A DNA stretch of 64,000 nucleotides from Hyphomicrobiales bacterium. Its GTDB lineage: Bacteria > Pseudomonadota > Alphaproteobacteria > Rhizobiales > RI-29. The stretch is from contig WGLQ01000008.1 in assembly GCA_016125495.1 (NCBI GenBank), forward strand, positions 62,001 through 126,000, read 5' to 3'. Numbering within the stretch: the stretch's first letter is position 1; every line of letters begins with the position of its first letter. Of the stretch, positions 8,248 to 16,921 are shown piece after piece. The notes beneath the pieces were generated by a model that saw only the letters and a program-made list of their open reading frames with translations, searched no databases and was not told the origin of the DNA. The position numbers were made by a program, and so were the translations under genes.

Positions 8248-9780
8248 ATGGGGCGCCGTGAAGGTCGGGCGCGTCAGCGCCGTGATACCACCGAGGGGCT
8301 GGGCCAGTTGGCGTGGCGCGAGGTGCGCAATCCCCACCCGCCAATCGAGATCCTCGACCCGGATCAATTGGACGCCATCCACGACACCTCGATGCGTGTC
8401 CTTTCCGAGATCGGCATCAGGGTGCTCGAGGGCGAAGCCCGCAGCCTCCTGCGCGCGGCCGGAGCGATGGTGGACGAAGCCAGTATGATGGTCCGCTTCG
8501 ATCCCGGCCTTGTCGAAGAGATGGTCGGCTGGGCGCCGTCCGAGGTGACGTTGCACGCCCGCAATCCCGCCCGCAACGTGACGCTCGGGGGCAACCGGAT
8601 CGTCTTTTCTTCCGTGATGTGCCCGTCGTTCGCCAATGATCTCGATCGCGGCCGACGGGCCGGGACCTTCGATGAAATGCTCGATTTCGTGCGCGTCGTG
8701 CAGGCCCTCAACGTGGTGCACCAGGCAGGCGGCGGCGGCTTCGAGCCACTCGACCTGCCGGCCGAGACCAGGCATCTCGATGTCGCCTACGCCCACGCCA
8801 AGCTGACCGACAAGACCTGGAAGGCCTGGTGCAACGGACGCGAGCGGGCGCGCGATGCCATCGCCATGGCCGGCCTGCTGATGGGCTGGAGCGAGGAGGA
8901 GATGGCGCGGCGCCCAGTGCTGACCGCCCCGATCAACACCAACTCGCCTTTGCAGATCGACATCCCAATGGCCGAGGGCATCATCGAGATGGCGCGGGTC
9001 GGGCAGCCCCTCGTCATCACGCCGTTCACGATGGCAGGCGCCATGAGCCCGGCCACCGAGGCCGGTGCACTCGTCGTGCAGAACTCCGAGGCGCTCGCGG
9101 GCTGCGTCCTGGCGCAGGCGGTGCGCAAGGGCGCGCCCGTCGTCTACGGCGCTTTCACCACCAATGTCGACATGCGTTCGGGCTCGCCCGCCTTCGGCAC
9201 GCCGGTATTCGCCAAGGCGACCTGGGCGTCCGGACAACTGGCACGCCGCTATGGCCTGCCGTTCCGCTCGTCCAACAACACGGCCGCCAATCTGGTGGAC
9301 GCACAGGCCGCCTACGAAAGCCAGATGTGTCTCTGGAGCGCGATCACGGCGCACGCCAACATCATTTTCGCGGCCGCCGGCTGGTTGGAAGGCGGGCTCT
9401 CGGGCTCGTTCGAGAAGCTGATCCTCGATGCCGAGATGCTGCAGATCCTGGTCAAGACCCTGGAACCCATCCAGGTGGACGAGGACACCATGGGATTCGC
9501 CGCGATCAAGGAGGTCGGCCCGGGCGGGCATTTCTTCGGTTCGTCACACACGCTCGCGCGCTACGAGCGCGCCTTCTACAGCCCGATGCTCAGTGATCGT
9601 CGGAATTACGAGACCTGGAGCGAGGAGGGACGCGAGAGCACGGCCATGATGGCCAACAGGCTCTGGAAGCAGTTGCTCGAGGAGTTCGAGGAGCCGCCGC
9701 TCGATGTCGCCGTCGACGAGGCGTTGCGTGACTACGTGGCGCGCCGCAAGCACGAGATCCTCGGACGCAGCGCGGCCTGA
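8248..9780 (+). CDS. Trimethylamine methyltransferase (MttB) family protein, non-pyrrolysine
   Basis: MttB superfamily, 510 residues. Authentic trimethylamine MttB carries an in-frame amber codon for pyrrolysine. This frame is uninterrupted, so it belongs to the large non-Pyl group, whose characterised members demethylate glycine betaine, proline betaine, carnitine or similar quaternary amines onto a corrinoid protein. Family features include HARNPARNVTLGG near residue 107, a QAGGGGFEPLD segment near residue 159 and the C-terminal VGPGGHFFGSSHTLARYERAF block. The start at 8248 has GGAGGG seven bases upstream. It is the last gene of the peptide-type ABC operon. No corrinoid protein or corrinoid:THF methyltransferase is present in the window, so its methyl acceptor must be encoded elsewhere. 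Confidence 0.88.
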   Translation: MGRREGRARQRRDTTEGLGQLAWREVRNPHPPIEILDPDQLDAIHDTSMRVLSEIGIRVLEGEARSLLRAAGAMVDEASMMVRFDPGLVEEMVGWAPSEVTLHARNPARNVTLGGNRIVFSSVMCPSFANDLDRGRRAGTFDEMLDFVRVVQALNVVHQAGGGGFEPLDLPAETRHLDVAYAHAKLTDKTWKAWCNGRERARDAIAMAGLLMGWSEEEMARRPVLTAPINTNSPLQIDIPMAEGIIEMARVGQPLVITPFTMAGAMSPATEAGALVVQNSEALAGCVLAQAVRKGAPVVYGAFTTNVDMRSGSPAFGTPVFAKATWASGQLARRYGLPFRSSNNTAANLVDAQAAYESQMCLWSAITAHANIIFAAAGWLEGGLSGSFEKLILDAEMLQILVKTLEPIQVDEDTMGFAAIKEVGPGGHFFGSSHTLARYERAFYSPMLSDRRNYETWSEEGRESTAMMANRLWKQLLEEFEEPPLDVAVDEALRDYVARRKHEILGRSAA

Positions 9781-9875
9781 GCCCACTATCACGGCAGGCG
9801 AGCGCGGCAAACGGTAAGCCGGGTTGCCATGCGGCGGCTCGGCCGATATTGCGGGCTGGTGTCGTGCATGGCCGG

Positions 9876-10490
9876 ATGCGGCCGACAGGGGCGGAAATCC
9901 CGAAGGTGTCGGAAATCGAGGACGAAACCATCAACGCGCTCGTCGGGCGTGCGATCCGCGGCTTCCGCGAGGAGCGATCGCTGACGATCCGTCGCTTGTC
10001 GGAGGTCTCGCGCGTTTCACCGGGCATGATCTCGCGGATCGAGGGCGGGCGCGTTTCACCATCGCTCTCGACCCTCAAGGCGCTCGCTGACGCCCTCGGC
10101 ATGCCGCTCGCCAACCTCTTCCAGCATACCGCCGGCATCGCGGACATCTCGTACGTCAAGGCGGGGGGAGGGCTGCCCTCGCGGCGCTACCACGCCGACC
10201 ACGAGCACGATTTCAGGCTTCTCGGTCATCACCGCGACGATGCCGTGCAATTCGAGCCTGCAATCGTGACGATCGAGCGCCGGGACGGGGACCGGCACCC
10301 CTTCTATCTCAGTCGGGGCTTCGTCTTCATCTACGTTCTGGAAGGCGAAGCCGTCTATGGCTACGGCGACGACAGGTTCGAGGTCGGGCGCGGCGACAGC
10401 GTCAGTTTCGATGCCTCCGTCCGGCACGGGTTCGTCGAACTGCTGACCCCGTCGCTGACGTTCCTCAGCGTTTTTGCCAAGCGGAACTAG
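9876..10490 (+). CDS. XRE-family transcriptional regulator with C-terminal cupin
   Basis: About 204 residues. An N-terminal helix-turn-helix of the Cro/C1 type (GRAIRGFREERSLTIRRLSE..SPGMISRIEGG..SPSLSTLKALADALG) covers residues 22-75. A cupin_2 small-molecule-sensing domain follows (HPFYLSRGFVFIYVLEGEAVYGY, residues about 134-156). Regulators of this design commonly control amino-acid or polyamine catabolism. The ATG at 9876 is preferred over the TTG at 9849 or the GTG at 9906, but none has a clear Shine-Dalgarno. Its stop codon overlaps the stop of the convergent DapA-like gene. Likely targets are the ABC-mttB operon before it or the lyase operon after it. Confidence 0.85.
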   Translation: MRPTGAEIPKVSEIEDETINALVGRAIRGFREERSLTIRRLSEVSRVSPGMISRIEGGRVSPSLSTLKALADALGMPLANLFQHTAGIADISYVKAGGGLPSRRYHADHEHDFRLLGHHRDDAVQFEPAIVTIERRDGDRHPFYLSRGFVFIYVLEGEAVYGYGDDRFEVGRGDSVSFDASVRHGFVELLTPSLTFLSVFAKRN

Positions 10491-11440
10491 TCGGGAAGGG
10501 TTCGGACCGGCTGGCTCGCTCGGCCGCTCGCGGGCAATCCCGACATCCCTTCCGGCATGCTCTGCATCACCGCCGCCAACCGTTCACGCTCGGCCGCCGT
10601 CAGATCGGGCAGCGGTCGGCGAACGCTCCCGCCGCGCCAGCCCCGCAACTGCATCGCCGCCTTGACGGTCTGCGGCTGGCCGAACTCCCTGGCGAGAGCC
10701 CGGTAGGGATACCAGCCGCGATGCAATTGGCCGGCGCGGCGCGCGTCGCCGTCGGCCATGCCATCATAAATTTCCCTAATGAGTTCCGGCAGCGCGCAGC
10801 TGTTGGTGGAACTCAGGCCGTCGAAGCCGGCTGCGAGCGGGGCCAGCATGGCGAGGTCCGAAGCGGCCAGCACCCTGATCCGGCCGACGAGGTTGGCGGC
10901 GATGCGATCTACCACGGTCGGTGACAGATCGCCCTGCTTCAGCGCGACGATACCGTCGAGGTCGGCGAGTTGCTCGAGGAGGGCGGGCGGCAGGGTCGGG
11001 CCGACGCCGGGCGCGTTGTATATCATGACGCCGAGGGGCGAGTGACGTGTCAAGCGTCGGAAAAACTCGACGACATGGCCATCGGTCACCTCGGACACAT
11101 AGGGGGGCGTAACCATCGCCAGCCCCCCCAAACCTGCGGCCAGTTCCGTCAACTCCTCGACCACCCGCTGATCGGAGTGCGCGGTGCAGAGCAACACCGG
11201 GACACGGTCGCCGACCACCTCCATGGCGCGGCGGAAAAGGAGGGCGCGCTCCTCGACCGTCTGGACCGCGAACTCGCCATAGGTCCCACCAATGAGAATT
11301 CCATCGTAACCGAAACCGATCGCCCGCTCGATCGCTTCGGCCAGCGCATCGAGGAGCATATCGCCTTCGGCCCCGAACGGGGTCACCGTGATATTGAACA
11401 GACCCCGAACGCGCGCCCGCACCTCATCTCGATCCCGCAT
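10487..11440 (-). CDS. DapA-family aldolase/lyase
   Basis: Dihydrodipicolinate synthase/N-acetylneuraminate lyase superfamily (TIM-barrel class I aldolase), 317 residues. The Schiff-base lysine K168 lies in GIVALKQGD and the partner tyrosine Y141 in YNAPGVG, as in the family. The phosphate/carboxylate loop reads GGTYGE instead of GGTTGE, a change seen outside true DapA, so lysine biosynthesis is unlikely. The start at 11440 follows GAAGGATGAGG and lies 11 bases after the M24 hydrolase stop. It is the last gene of the GntR-M20-M24-lyase operon and probably cleaves or dehydrates a 2-oxo acid intermediate there. The substrate is unknown. Confidence 0.85.
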   Translation of the reverse strand: MRDRDEVRARVRGLFNITVTPFGAEGDMLLDALAEAIERAIGFGYDGILIGGTYGEFAVQTVEERALLFRRAMEVVGDRVPVLLCTAHSDQRVVEELTELAAGLGGLAMVTPPYVSEVTDGHVVEFFRRLTRHSPLGVMIYNAPGVGPTLPPALLEQLADLDGIVALKQGDLSPTVVDRIAANLVGRIRVLAASDLAMLAPLAAGFDGLSSTNSCALPELIREIYDGMADGDARRAGQLHRGWYPYRALAREFGQPQTVKAAMQLRGWRGGSVRRPLPDLTAAERERLAAVMQSMPEGMSGLPASGRASQPVRTLPD

Positions 11441-11451
11441 GGCCTCATCCT

Positions 11452-12624
11452 TCAAACGATCAGCATGTCGCGCGAAAGACCGCTGAGTTCGCGGCACCCC
11501 TCATCCTCGACGACCGCGGTGGCGCTGACGCCGACCGTGAATTTCCCGTAGATCCGCAGGGCTGGGGGCAAATGGAAGACCATCCCCTTCTCGATCGGCA
11601 CGTCGATGCCCGAATAAAGACTCAACACATTTCCCTCTCCCCAATCCGGCGCGAAGGAAATGCCGATGCTGTAGCCCGTGCGCTTCTTGAAGTTCTCGGT
11701 GTAGCCGTAGCGATCGATCACGCCCTGGCAGGCCTCGTGGACCTCGGCGCACGTCTTTCCGGGGCGCAGTGCCGCAAGCGCCGCATCGAGCGCCTCGATG
11801 CAGCAGTCCATCATGCGCAGTGCCACATCGTCTGGTCTGCCGATCCAGGCGCTACGCATGAGGGTGGCATGATAGCGGTCGTGGCAGGCAGCCAGTTCGA
11901 GGAAGACGGGATCGCCGGGGCCGATGATCCGCCGGCGCCAGGTGCCATGGGGAACGCCGGAACGTTCGCCGCTCGACATTAGCGGCTCCATACCGACATA
12001 TTCGCTCCCGGCCGCGATGGCGGCGCCCATCATGGCGGCAACGACATCGTTTTCGCTCGCGCCGACACGCACCGCCGCAAGGCCCGCGCTCATGCCGGCA
12101 TCCGTATAACGCGCCGCCGTCTCGATCTTGCCGATCTCGGCGGGCGACTTCACCGCGCGCAGGCGCTCGACAACGCCGGCTCCGTTGCCAAGCTCCCCGC
12201 AGCTGGCGACAAGCGCCTTGTAGATCGCTATAGGAAGGAACCAGCCGCGCTCGTCGATGGCAAGGCGCCGGCCGCGCCAGCCGAGTGCATCGATGGCATT
12301 GACGGTCTCGGCCACCGGATCGGCGTTGTCGAGGTAGGGGCGAATATTCGTCAAATGGGAGTTGGCGACGAGATTGTTCAACTCGAGCTGGCGAACGATG
12401 AACACGGGCTCCCCGTCGACCGGAAGCAGCAGCGCCTGGTAGGTGTAGTAGCCGGGCGTCTGCTGACCCGTGAGGTAGTATATGTTCTCCGGGCCCGTAA
12501 TGATCATCACATCGATGCCGCGCGCCGCGAGGCCCTCTCTGGCGCGGGCCATACGCGCGTCGAATTCCGACTTCGGAAAGGTCGCCTCCTTACCGGAGGC
12601 GACGACGGCGCCGGATACTCCCAT
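11452..12624 (-). CDS. M24-family creatinase/ectoine-hydrolase-like protein
   Basis: Pita-bread-fold hydrolase, 390 residues. It has the creatinase N-domain (residues about 15-155, with GIDVMIITGPENIYYLTG) and the catalytic M24 domain (about 165-385). The usual di-metal ligands of prolidases are not kept. The segment that should read DxG..(S/T)DITR reads ELAACHDRYHATLMR, so the second Asp is lost. The C-terminal GYSIGISFAPDWGEG block resembles the metal-free ectoine hydrolase (DoeA) and creatinase branch. It most likely hydrolyses a C-N bond of a small cyclic or amidine compound rather than a peptide. A good ribosome site (GGAAGGG) precedes the ATG. It lies between the M20 peptidase and the lyase, all on the minus strand. 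Confidence 0.82.
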   Translation of the reverse strand: MGVSGAVVASGKEATFPKSEFDARMARAREGLAARGIDVMIITGPENIYYLTGQQTPGYYTYQALLLPVDGEPVFIVRQLELNNLVANSHLTNIRPYLDNADPVAETVNAIDALGWRGRRLAIDERGWFLPIAIYKALVASCGELGNGAGVVERLRAVKSPAEIGKIETAARYTDAGMSAGLAAVRVGASENDVVAAMMGAAIAAGSEYVGMEPLMSSGERSGVPHGTWRRRIIGPGDPVFLELAACHDRYHATLMRSAWIGRPDDVALRMMDCCIEALDAALAALRPGKTCAEVHEACQGVIDRYGYTENFKKRTGYSIGISFAPDWGEGNVLSLYSGIDVPIEKGMVFHLPPALRIYGKFTVGVSATAVVEDEGCRELSGLSRDMLIV

Positions 12625-12712
12625 GGCATTTCCCTTCCATTGTTGCGTTTGCCGGCTCGCCCGGCGGACGCGCCAGACGCCGAGAGCATGGAGCCCCGCG
12701 TCGGCCCGCCGT

Positions 12713-13885
12713 TCAGCCCTGGTAGTCTTTCTTTGCCCCGAGCATAGCTTGCGCGATGTCGCGATAGATGAGCGCCGAGCGCGTCAATTCCTCGACGGGA
12801 ACGAACTCGTCCGGCTTGTGGGCAACCGCGAGCGCGCCAGGCCCAACGACCACACCCTCGGCACCCAGTGAGCGAAAATGGACGAGGTCGCATCCGCCCT
12901 GGAAGCCGCCGATCGAGGACTGGGGATTGCCGTGATGCCGGCAGGCGCCAACCGACGCCTCGACGATCGGATGGTCGCGAGCGGTCTCGGAAGCCGACCC
13001 CGTCGTCGGCCGGAAGCCAACGATGCCAGCGGTCGTGCCGGCTTCGCGCGCCGCCTCCTCGACGAGCCGGCGCAGGCCATCGAGCACGCGCTCCTCCTCC
13101 TCGCCCGGCACCATCCGACGGTCGAGGACGAACTCGCAGGCATCGGGCACGACGTTGTCGGCGACCCCGGCACTCGCGCGAACGACGGTGAGGCTGGCCG
13201 AGCCGACGAGATCGTGGGTTCGGGCACGCACCTTCTCGTGCTCGGCAACGATGCGCTCGAGCAAGGGAACAGAGCGCAGGATCGCGTTGACGCCGAGGTC
13301 CGGCATGCCCGAATGCGACGAGATGCCGTCGACGCGAACGATGGGGCGCAGGCTGCCCTTGTGTGCGGTCACGGTGCTGCACCCGGTCGGCTCGCCGATG
13401 ACGCAATAGTCGATCGGGGCGGCGGTCCGGGCATAGGTTTTTGCGCCCTCGCTGCCGACCTCCTCGTCCGCGACGAAGACGCCGATCAGGGTTCCCGACC
13501 AGCGCTCCCGATCGGCAGCGAGCAGGCGAAGGGTTTCGAGCATCGCGGCGAGCGGGCCCTTGGCGTCGCAGGCACCGCGGCCATAGAGGCAGCCATCCTG
13601 CTCGACCAGCTTGAAGGGATCGCGCGACCAGCCGGAACCGGCAGGCACGACGTCGATGTGCGTGTTGAAGGCGAAGGACGGGCCCGGTCCGTTCGCGAGC
13701 ACCCCGACAACGTTCGTGCGGCCCGCGCCGCAGTCGAGAAAATCAACCGCGAACCCCATCGACGACAGAATCTCGCCGATGTAGCGCGCGGCCTCGACCT
13801 CGCGACCCGGCGGGTTCTGCGTGTCGAAGGCCACGAGCCGGGCGAGTTGCATCTTCATACGCGCGATGTCTGGTGTCGACGTCAT
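12713..13885 (-). CDS. M20-family amidohydrolase (ArgE/DapE type)
   Basis: Zinc exopeptidase or deacylase, 390 residues. All expected metal and catalytic residues are visible in order: His and Asp in NTHIDVVPAG, Asp in GRGACDAKG, the Glu pair in ADEEVGSEG, Glu in IGEPTG and His in AHKPDEF. A dimerisation domain containing SSHSGMPDLGVNAI lies in the middle. Family members remove acyl groups from amino acids (acetylornithine, succinyl-diaminopimelate) or cleave dipeptides. The start is the ATG at 13885, 38 bases after the regulator stop. In an ectoine-like pathway it could deacylate the product of the M24 hydrolase, which is inference. Confidence 0.88.
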   Translation of the reverse strand: MTSTPDIARMKMQLARLVAFDTQNPPGREVEAARYIGEILSSMGFAVDFLDCGAGRTNVVGVLANGPGPSFAFNTHIDVVPAGSGWSRDPFKLVEQDGCLYGRGACDAKGPLAAMLETLRLLAADRERWSGTLIGVFVADEEVGSEGAKTYARTAAPIDYCVIGEPTGCSTVTAHKGSLRPIVRVDGISSHSGMPDLGVNAILRSVPLLERIVAEHEKVRARTHDLVGSASLTVVRASAGVADNVVPDACEFVLDRRMVPGEEEERVLDGLRRLVEEAAREAGTTAGIVGFRPTTGSASETARDHPIVEASVGACRHHGNPQSSIGGFQGGCDLVHFRSLGAEGVVVGPGALAVAHKPDEFVPVEELTRSALIYRDIAQAMLGAKKDYQG

Positions 13886-13923
13886 TTCGGCCTCGCGGCG
13901 AGAGGGAGTTGGCGGGGGACGCG

Positions 13924-14862
13924 TCAGGATTGAGGCATGCCGGTACGGGACCGGTGAGCGTGGGATGCGGCAACGCGTGGACGGAAAGCCATGGCATTCT
14001 GAAGATGGGTCCTGATGAGGCGTGAGGCCTTCCTCAGATCGTCCGCCTCGAGCGCGGCGATGATCGCGAGGTGCTCGTGACACCAGGTCTGCACACGTCG
14101 CATATTGTTGTAGTCCCTGTACTCCATCAGCTGGCGCAAGCGGTTCTGCTGAACGACTGCGGAGTGGAAATAAAAGTTGCCGGAGGCCTCTGCGATCATC
14201 TCGTGGAAATCGGCATCGATGCGATATGCCATGCGATTGGTGCGCTCGCCGATGGGCATGGCGAGAAACGCATCGTGGAGATCGCGCGCCCGCGCGAGCA
14301 CACCGCAGGAGATCGAAAAGCCCTCGAGGAGCGGTATTTCCGGTTCGATGGCGAGGCGGAAGGCGTAACTGGCATCGCTGGCTTCCGGTGTCAGGAGGGC
14401 CGGGTTGAAGCGGAACCGGCCGCGCCCATGGGCCTCGACCACACCCTCGGCCTGGAGGTCGCGGAGGACCTTGTTGGAGAGGCGCTGGCTCACTGCATAG
14501 CGGCTGGCAAGCTCGCCAGCCCTGAACTCGGAGGCGAGGAAGCCACCGAGACGGTCGCCGACGATGCGATCGAAGAGCGCCGCCGCATCCGTCACCGGCA
14601 TCTCGATCGCAGGCTCGAAGAGGTCGCCGGACGACGTGATGAGGAAATAACCTTTGTTGGGCCGCCATTCCACGATTCCTGCATCGCGCAGCGCGGCCAG
14701 CATACGGCGGACGGGCGTGCGGGACACGCCGAGACGATCGGCAAGGTCCTGCTCGCGAAGGTGGTCACCGGCGACGAGACCGGAGTTCTTGATGTAACCG
14801 ATGAGCCGACCACGCAGGGATGAGTAGCCGAACTCGCCCCTGCTGCCCGCCTGCTCGAACAC
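13924..14862 (-). CDS. GntR-family regulator with two winged-helix domains and an FCD-like C-domain
   Basis: Residues about 10-75 form a GntR winged helix (SSLRGRLIGYIKNSGLVAGDHLREQDLADRLGVSRT region). Residues about 95-155 look like a second, weaker helix-turn-helix (FRAGELASRYAVSQRLSNKVLRDLQAEGVVEAHGRG region). An all-helical FCD-type effector domain follows (FRLAIEPEIPLLEG, then CHEHLAIIAALEADD with the usual C-terminal His). The GTG at 14862 is preferred because AGGAG lies eight bases upstream. An ATG at 14973 would add 37 residues and would nearly abut the operator. First gene of the leftward operon and divergent from the amino-acid ABC operon; likely controls both. Confidence 0.85.
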   Translation of the reverse strand: MFEQAGSRGEFGYSSLRGRLIGYIKNSGLVAGDHLREQDLADRLGVSRTPVRRMLAALRDAGIVEWRPNKGYFLITSSGDLFEPAIEMPVTDAAALFDRIVGDRLGGFLASEFRAGELASRYAVSQRLSNKVLRDLQAEGVVEAHGRGRFRFNPALLTPEASDASYAFRLAIEPEIPLLEGFSISCGVLARARDLHDAFLAMPIGERTNRMAYRIDADFHEMIAEASGNFYFHSAVVQQNRLRQLMEYRDYNNMRRVQTWCHEHLAIIAALEADDLRKASRLIRTHLQNAMAFRPRVAASHAHRSRTGMPQS

Positions 14863-14988
14863 GTCCGTTGCTCCTGTCTCAAGCAATTCCTGATGGCTCC
14901 CAGGCGAATGCCTGGTCACCCGGTGGCCGGCCCGACCTGCCTTGGGGAACGGCACCGCGCCGGCAAACTGCATGATATTTGGTCTTCC

Positions 14989-15017
14989 ATTGTACCCAAG
15001 TGCTGATAGGATACAAT
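14989..15017. promoter_or_regulatory. Inverted-repeat operator overlapping divergent promoters
   Basis: ATTGTACCC (14989-14997) and GGATACAAT (15009-15017) form nine-base arms with one mismatch around an 11-base spacer. Each arm also works as a promoter element: TTGTAC (14990-14995) with TACAAT (15012-15017) at 16-base spacing rightwards, and the mirror pair leftwards. ATTGTA/TACAAT half-sites resemble known GntR/FCD operators. The site lies between the GntR gene and the binding-protein gene, so autorepression plus control of the transporter arm is the simplest reading. Confidence 0.6.
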
Positions 15018-15120
15018 CGCGAAGTTGGGAGCCGCTGCGTCAAGCCGCGTCTCCCTGTGCGAACGGGCCGCCTTGCGGGTGACGGCCACGCGCGCTGTTG
15101 TCGTGTGATGGAGGAAAGAC

Positions 15121-15945
15121 ATGCGTCTGAAGCACTTCCTGGCACTTGCCGGCGGTCTCGCCGCCTTCTGCGCCGTGGCGCCGGCGGCATCGGCGGCCGA
15201 GGTGGCCGCCCCGGGCAAACTCGTCGAGAGCGGCCGGTTGACCTACGGAACGGCTGCCACCTTCCGACCGTTCGAGTACACGGTCGATGGCAAGCTGGTC
15301 GGCTTCGACATCGAGCTCGGCGCGCACATGGCCAAGCTCATGGGACTGGAGCCCAACCCCATGCCAATGGATTTCAAGGGCCTCATTCCCGCGCTCCAGT
15401 CCGGACGGATGGACCTCATCAATTCAGCCATGTACATCAAGCCGGAGCGGGCCGAGCAGGTCGATTTCGTTCCCTACATGCGGGTCGGCAACGAGGTCAT
15501 CGTGCGCAAGGGCAATCCCCGTGGCGTGAATTCCAGGGACGACCTCTGCGGCGCCAAGGTCGCCGTCACACTCGGCGGGATCCAGGAGAATTACGCTCGC
15601 GAGGATGACGCCAAGTGCAAGGCCGCCGGCAAGACCGGAGTGGAAGTCATGACGTTCCCGACCGCGCAGGACAGCGCTCTCGCGGTCCGCACCGGCCGCG
15701 CCGATGCCTTCTACAATTCCACCCCCGGGGCAATCGTTCAGGTTGCCGAGGCGCCGGATGCCTACGAGATCGTCGGCACGACGTTCGCTGCCGATACGCT
15801 CATCGGCTTTGCCGTGCAGAAGGGAAATACCGACATGAAGGCGGCTGTCGAAGCGGCACTGAAGGCCGCCGTCGCGGACGGCACATACGCCACGCTCATG
15901 AAAAAGTACAATCTTCCCGAGGCGGTGTCGCTGTTCAACAACTAG
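15121..15945 (+). CDS. Amino-acid ABC transporter substrate-binding protein (family 3)
   Basis: Periplasmic binding protein of the polar amino-acid family, 274 residues. A Sec signal peptide covers residues 1-26 (hydrophobic core, cut after SAAA or ASAA). The family blocks are present: YGTAATFRPFEY, VGFDIELGAHMAKLMG, ALQSGRMDLI..MYIKPERAEQVDF and the C-terminal GTYATLMKKYNLP. First gene of the rightward arm of the GntR divergent regulon. A strong hairpin (16040-16077) separates it from the permease, which should give more binding protein than membrane components. The ligand is unknown; the neighbouring enzymes suggest a modified amino acid. Confidence 0.9.
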   Translation: MRLKHFLALAGGLAAFCAVAPAASAAEVAAPGKLVESGRLTYGTAATFRPFEYTVDGKLVGFDIELGAHMAKLMGLEPNPMPMDFKGLIPALQSGRMDLINSAMYIKPERAEQVDFVPYMRVGNEVIVRKGNPRGVNSRDDLCGAKVAVTLGGIQENYAREDDAKCKAAGKTGVEVMTFPTAQDSALAVRTGRADAFYNSTPGAIVQVAEAPDAYEIVGTTFAADTLIGFAVQKGNTDMKAAVEAALKAAVADGTYATLMKKYNLPEAVSLFNN

Positions 15946-16039
15946 CCATCCTTGGAGCCGCTCGCGCCAGCGGCATCAACGCGATGCCGAGGCGACCGTG
16001 CCCCGCTTCTCCGGTGGTGGCGCGTTGAGGGAAACGAAA

Positions 16040-16077
16040 GGGCGGGCGGCACGGTCGACAGGACCCGCCGCCCGCCC
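16040..16077 (+). terminator. GC-rich hairpin after the binding-protein gene (attenuator)
   Basis: GGGCGGGCGGC (16040-16050) pairs perfectly with GCCGCCCGCCC (16067-16077). The loop can pair further (GGTC/GACC). There is no T-run, so it is more likely a processing or partial-termination signal than a full terminator. It lies in the 247-base gap between binding-protein and permease genes of one operon. Confidence 0.55.
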
Positions 16078-16192
16078 GACGGGCGGGGGTCTAGCAACCG
16101 GGCGTGCCCGACAGTCGATCCGTGTTCGACAGTCGCTGCGCGGGCGGCGTCAGGTTGCGATCAGAATTCGATCTGGAGCGATATTTGGACCG

Positions 16193-16921
16193 ATGGACGC
16201 GCTGACCCTGATCCTGCAATACATAACATCCGCGAGCTTCTTCAAAGCAGCGATGTTCACGCTGTTCCTGACGATCATGGCGGTGCTGCTCGGAATCTTG
16301 TTCGGCCTCATCGTGGCGATCGCACAAGAATCCAAGATAAAACTCCTTCAACCGTTCGTCGTCGGTTACCTTTGGCTGTTCCGGGGCACACCCGTTCTCT
16401 TCCAGATCATATTCATCTACAATGTGCTGCCGCAATTCGGCATCCTGCTCTCGGGGTTCACATGCGCCATCCTGGCGCTCTCGCTCAACGAGTCCGCGTA
16501 CATGTCGGAGATCCTGCGCTCCGGGCTCCAGGCGGTCGGACGCGGCCAGCGCATGGCCGGGCGGGCGCTCGGAATGCGTGATTCCCAGGTGATGACGCAC
16601 GTCGTTCTGCCGCAGGCGCTGCGCATCGTCATCCCTCCGATCGGCAACCAGTTCATCGGGATGCTCAAGACATCCGCCCTCGTTTCGGTGATCGCGGTCG
16701 AGGAGCTGCTGCTGGTGGCCAACCAGACGGCAAGCGCGAATTTCCGCTACCTCGAGGCGCTGTCCGCCGCCGGGATCTATTATCTCATCTTCACCACCAT
16801 CTTCATGATGCTGCAGTCCCGGATCGAGGTCTGGGCCCGAGGCAAACGAGGCCGGCGTGGGCGCGGCGCGAGGGCGGCAGGTTCCGAAACTCAAAAGGCG
16901 GCGGTCGGGAGTGCATCATGA
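16193..16921 (+). CDS. Amino-acid ABC transporter permease (HisM/GlnP type)
   Basis: Inner-membrane permease of the polar amino-acid family, 242 residues. A hydrophobic N-terminus is followed by the family motif YLWLFRGTPVLFQI (residues about 59-72) and the EAA-like ATPase-contact loop (GRALGMRDSQVMTHVVLPQALR, about 123-144). The start at 16193 is preferred to longer alternatives because those would read through the upstream hairpin. It has a single permease partner, so it should act as a homodimer. It ends in an Arg/Gly/Ala-rich tail and overlaps the ATPase gene by four bases. Confidence 0.9.
   Translation: MDALTLILQYITSASFFKAAMFTLFLTIMAVLLGILFGLIVAIAQESKIKLLQPFVVGYLWLFRGTPVLFQIIFIYNVLPQFGILLSGFTCAILALSLNESAYMSEILRSGLQAVGRGQRMAGRALGMRDSQVMTHVVLPQALRIVIPPIGNQFIGMLKTSALVSVIAVEELLLVANQTASANFRYLEALSAAGIYYLIFTTIFMMLQSRIEVWARGKRGRRGRGARAAGSETQKAAVGSAS

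Noticed and set aside
8248-9780. Pyrrolysine-dependent trimethylamine methyltransferase
   Set aside because: There is no in-frame TAG in this gene or in the paralogue at 61134-62705, and no pyl genes are visible, so both are non-Pyl members.
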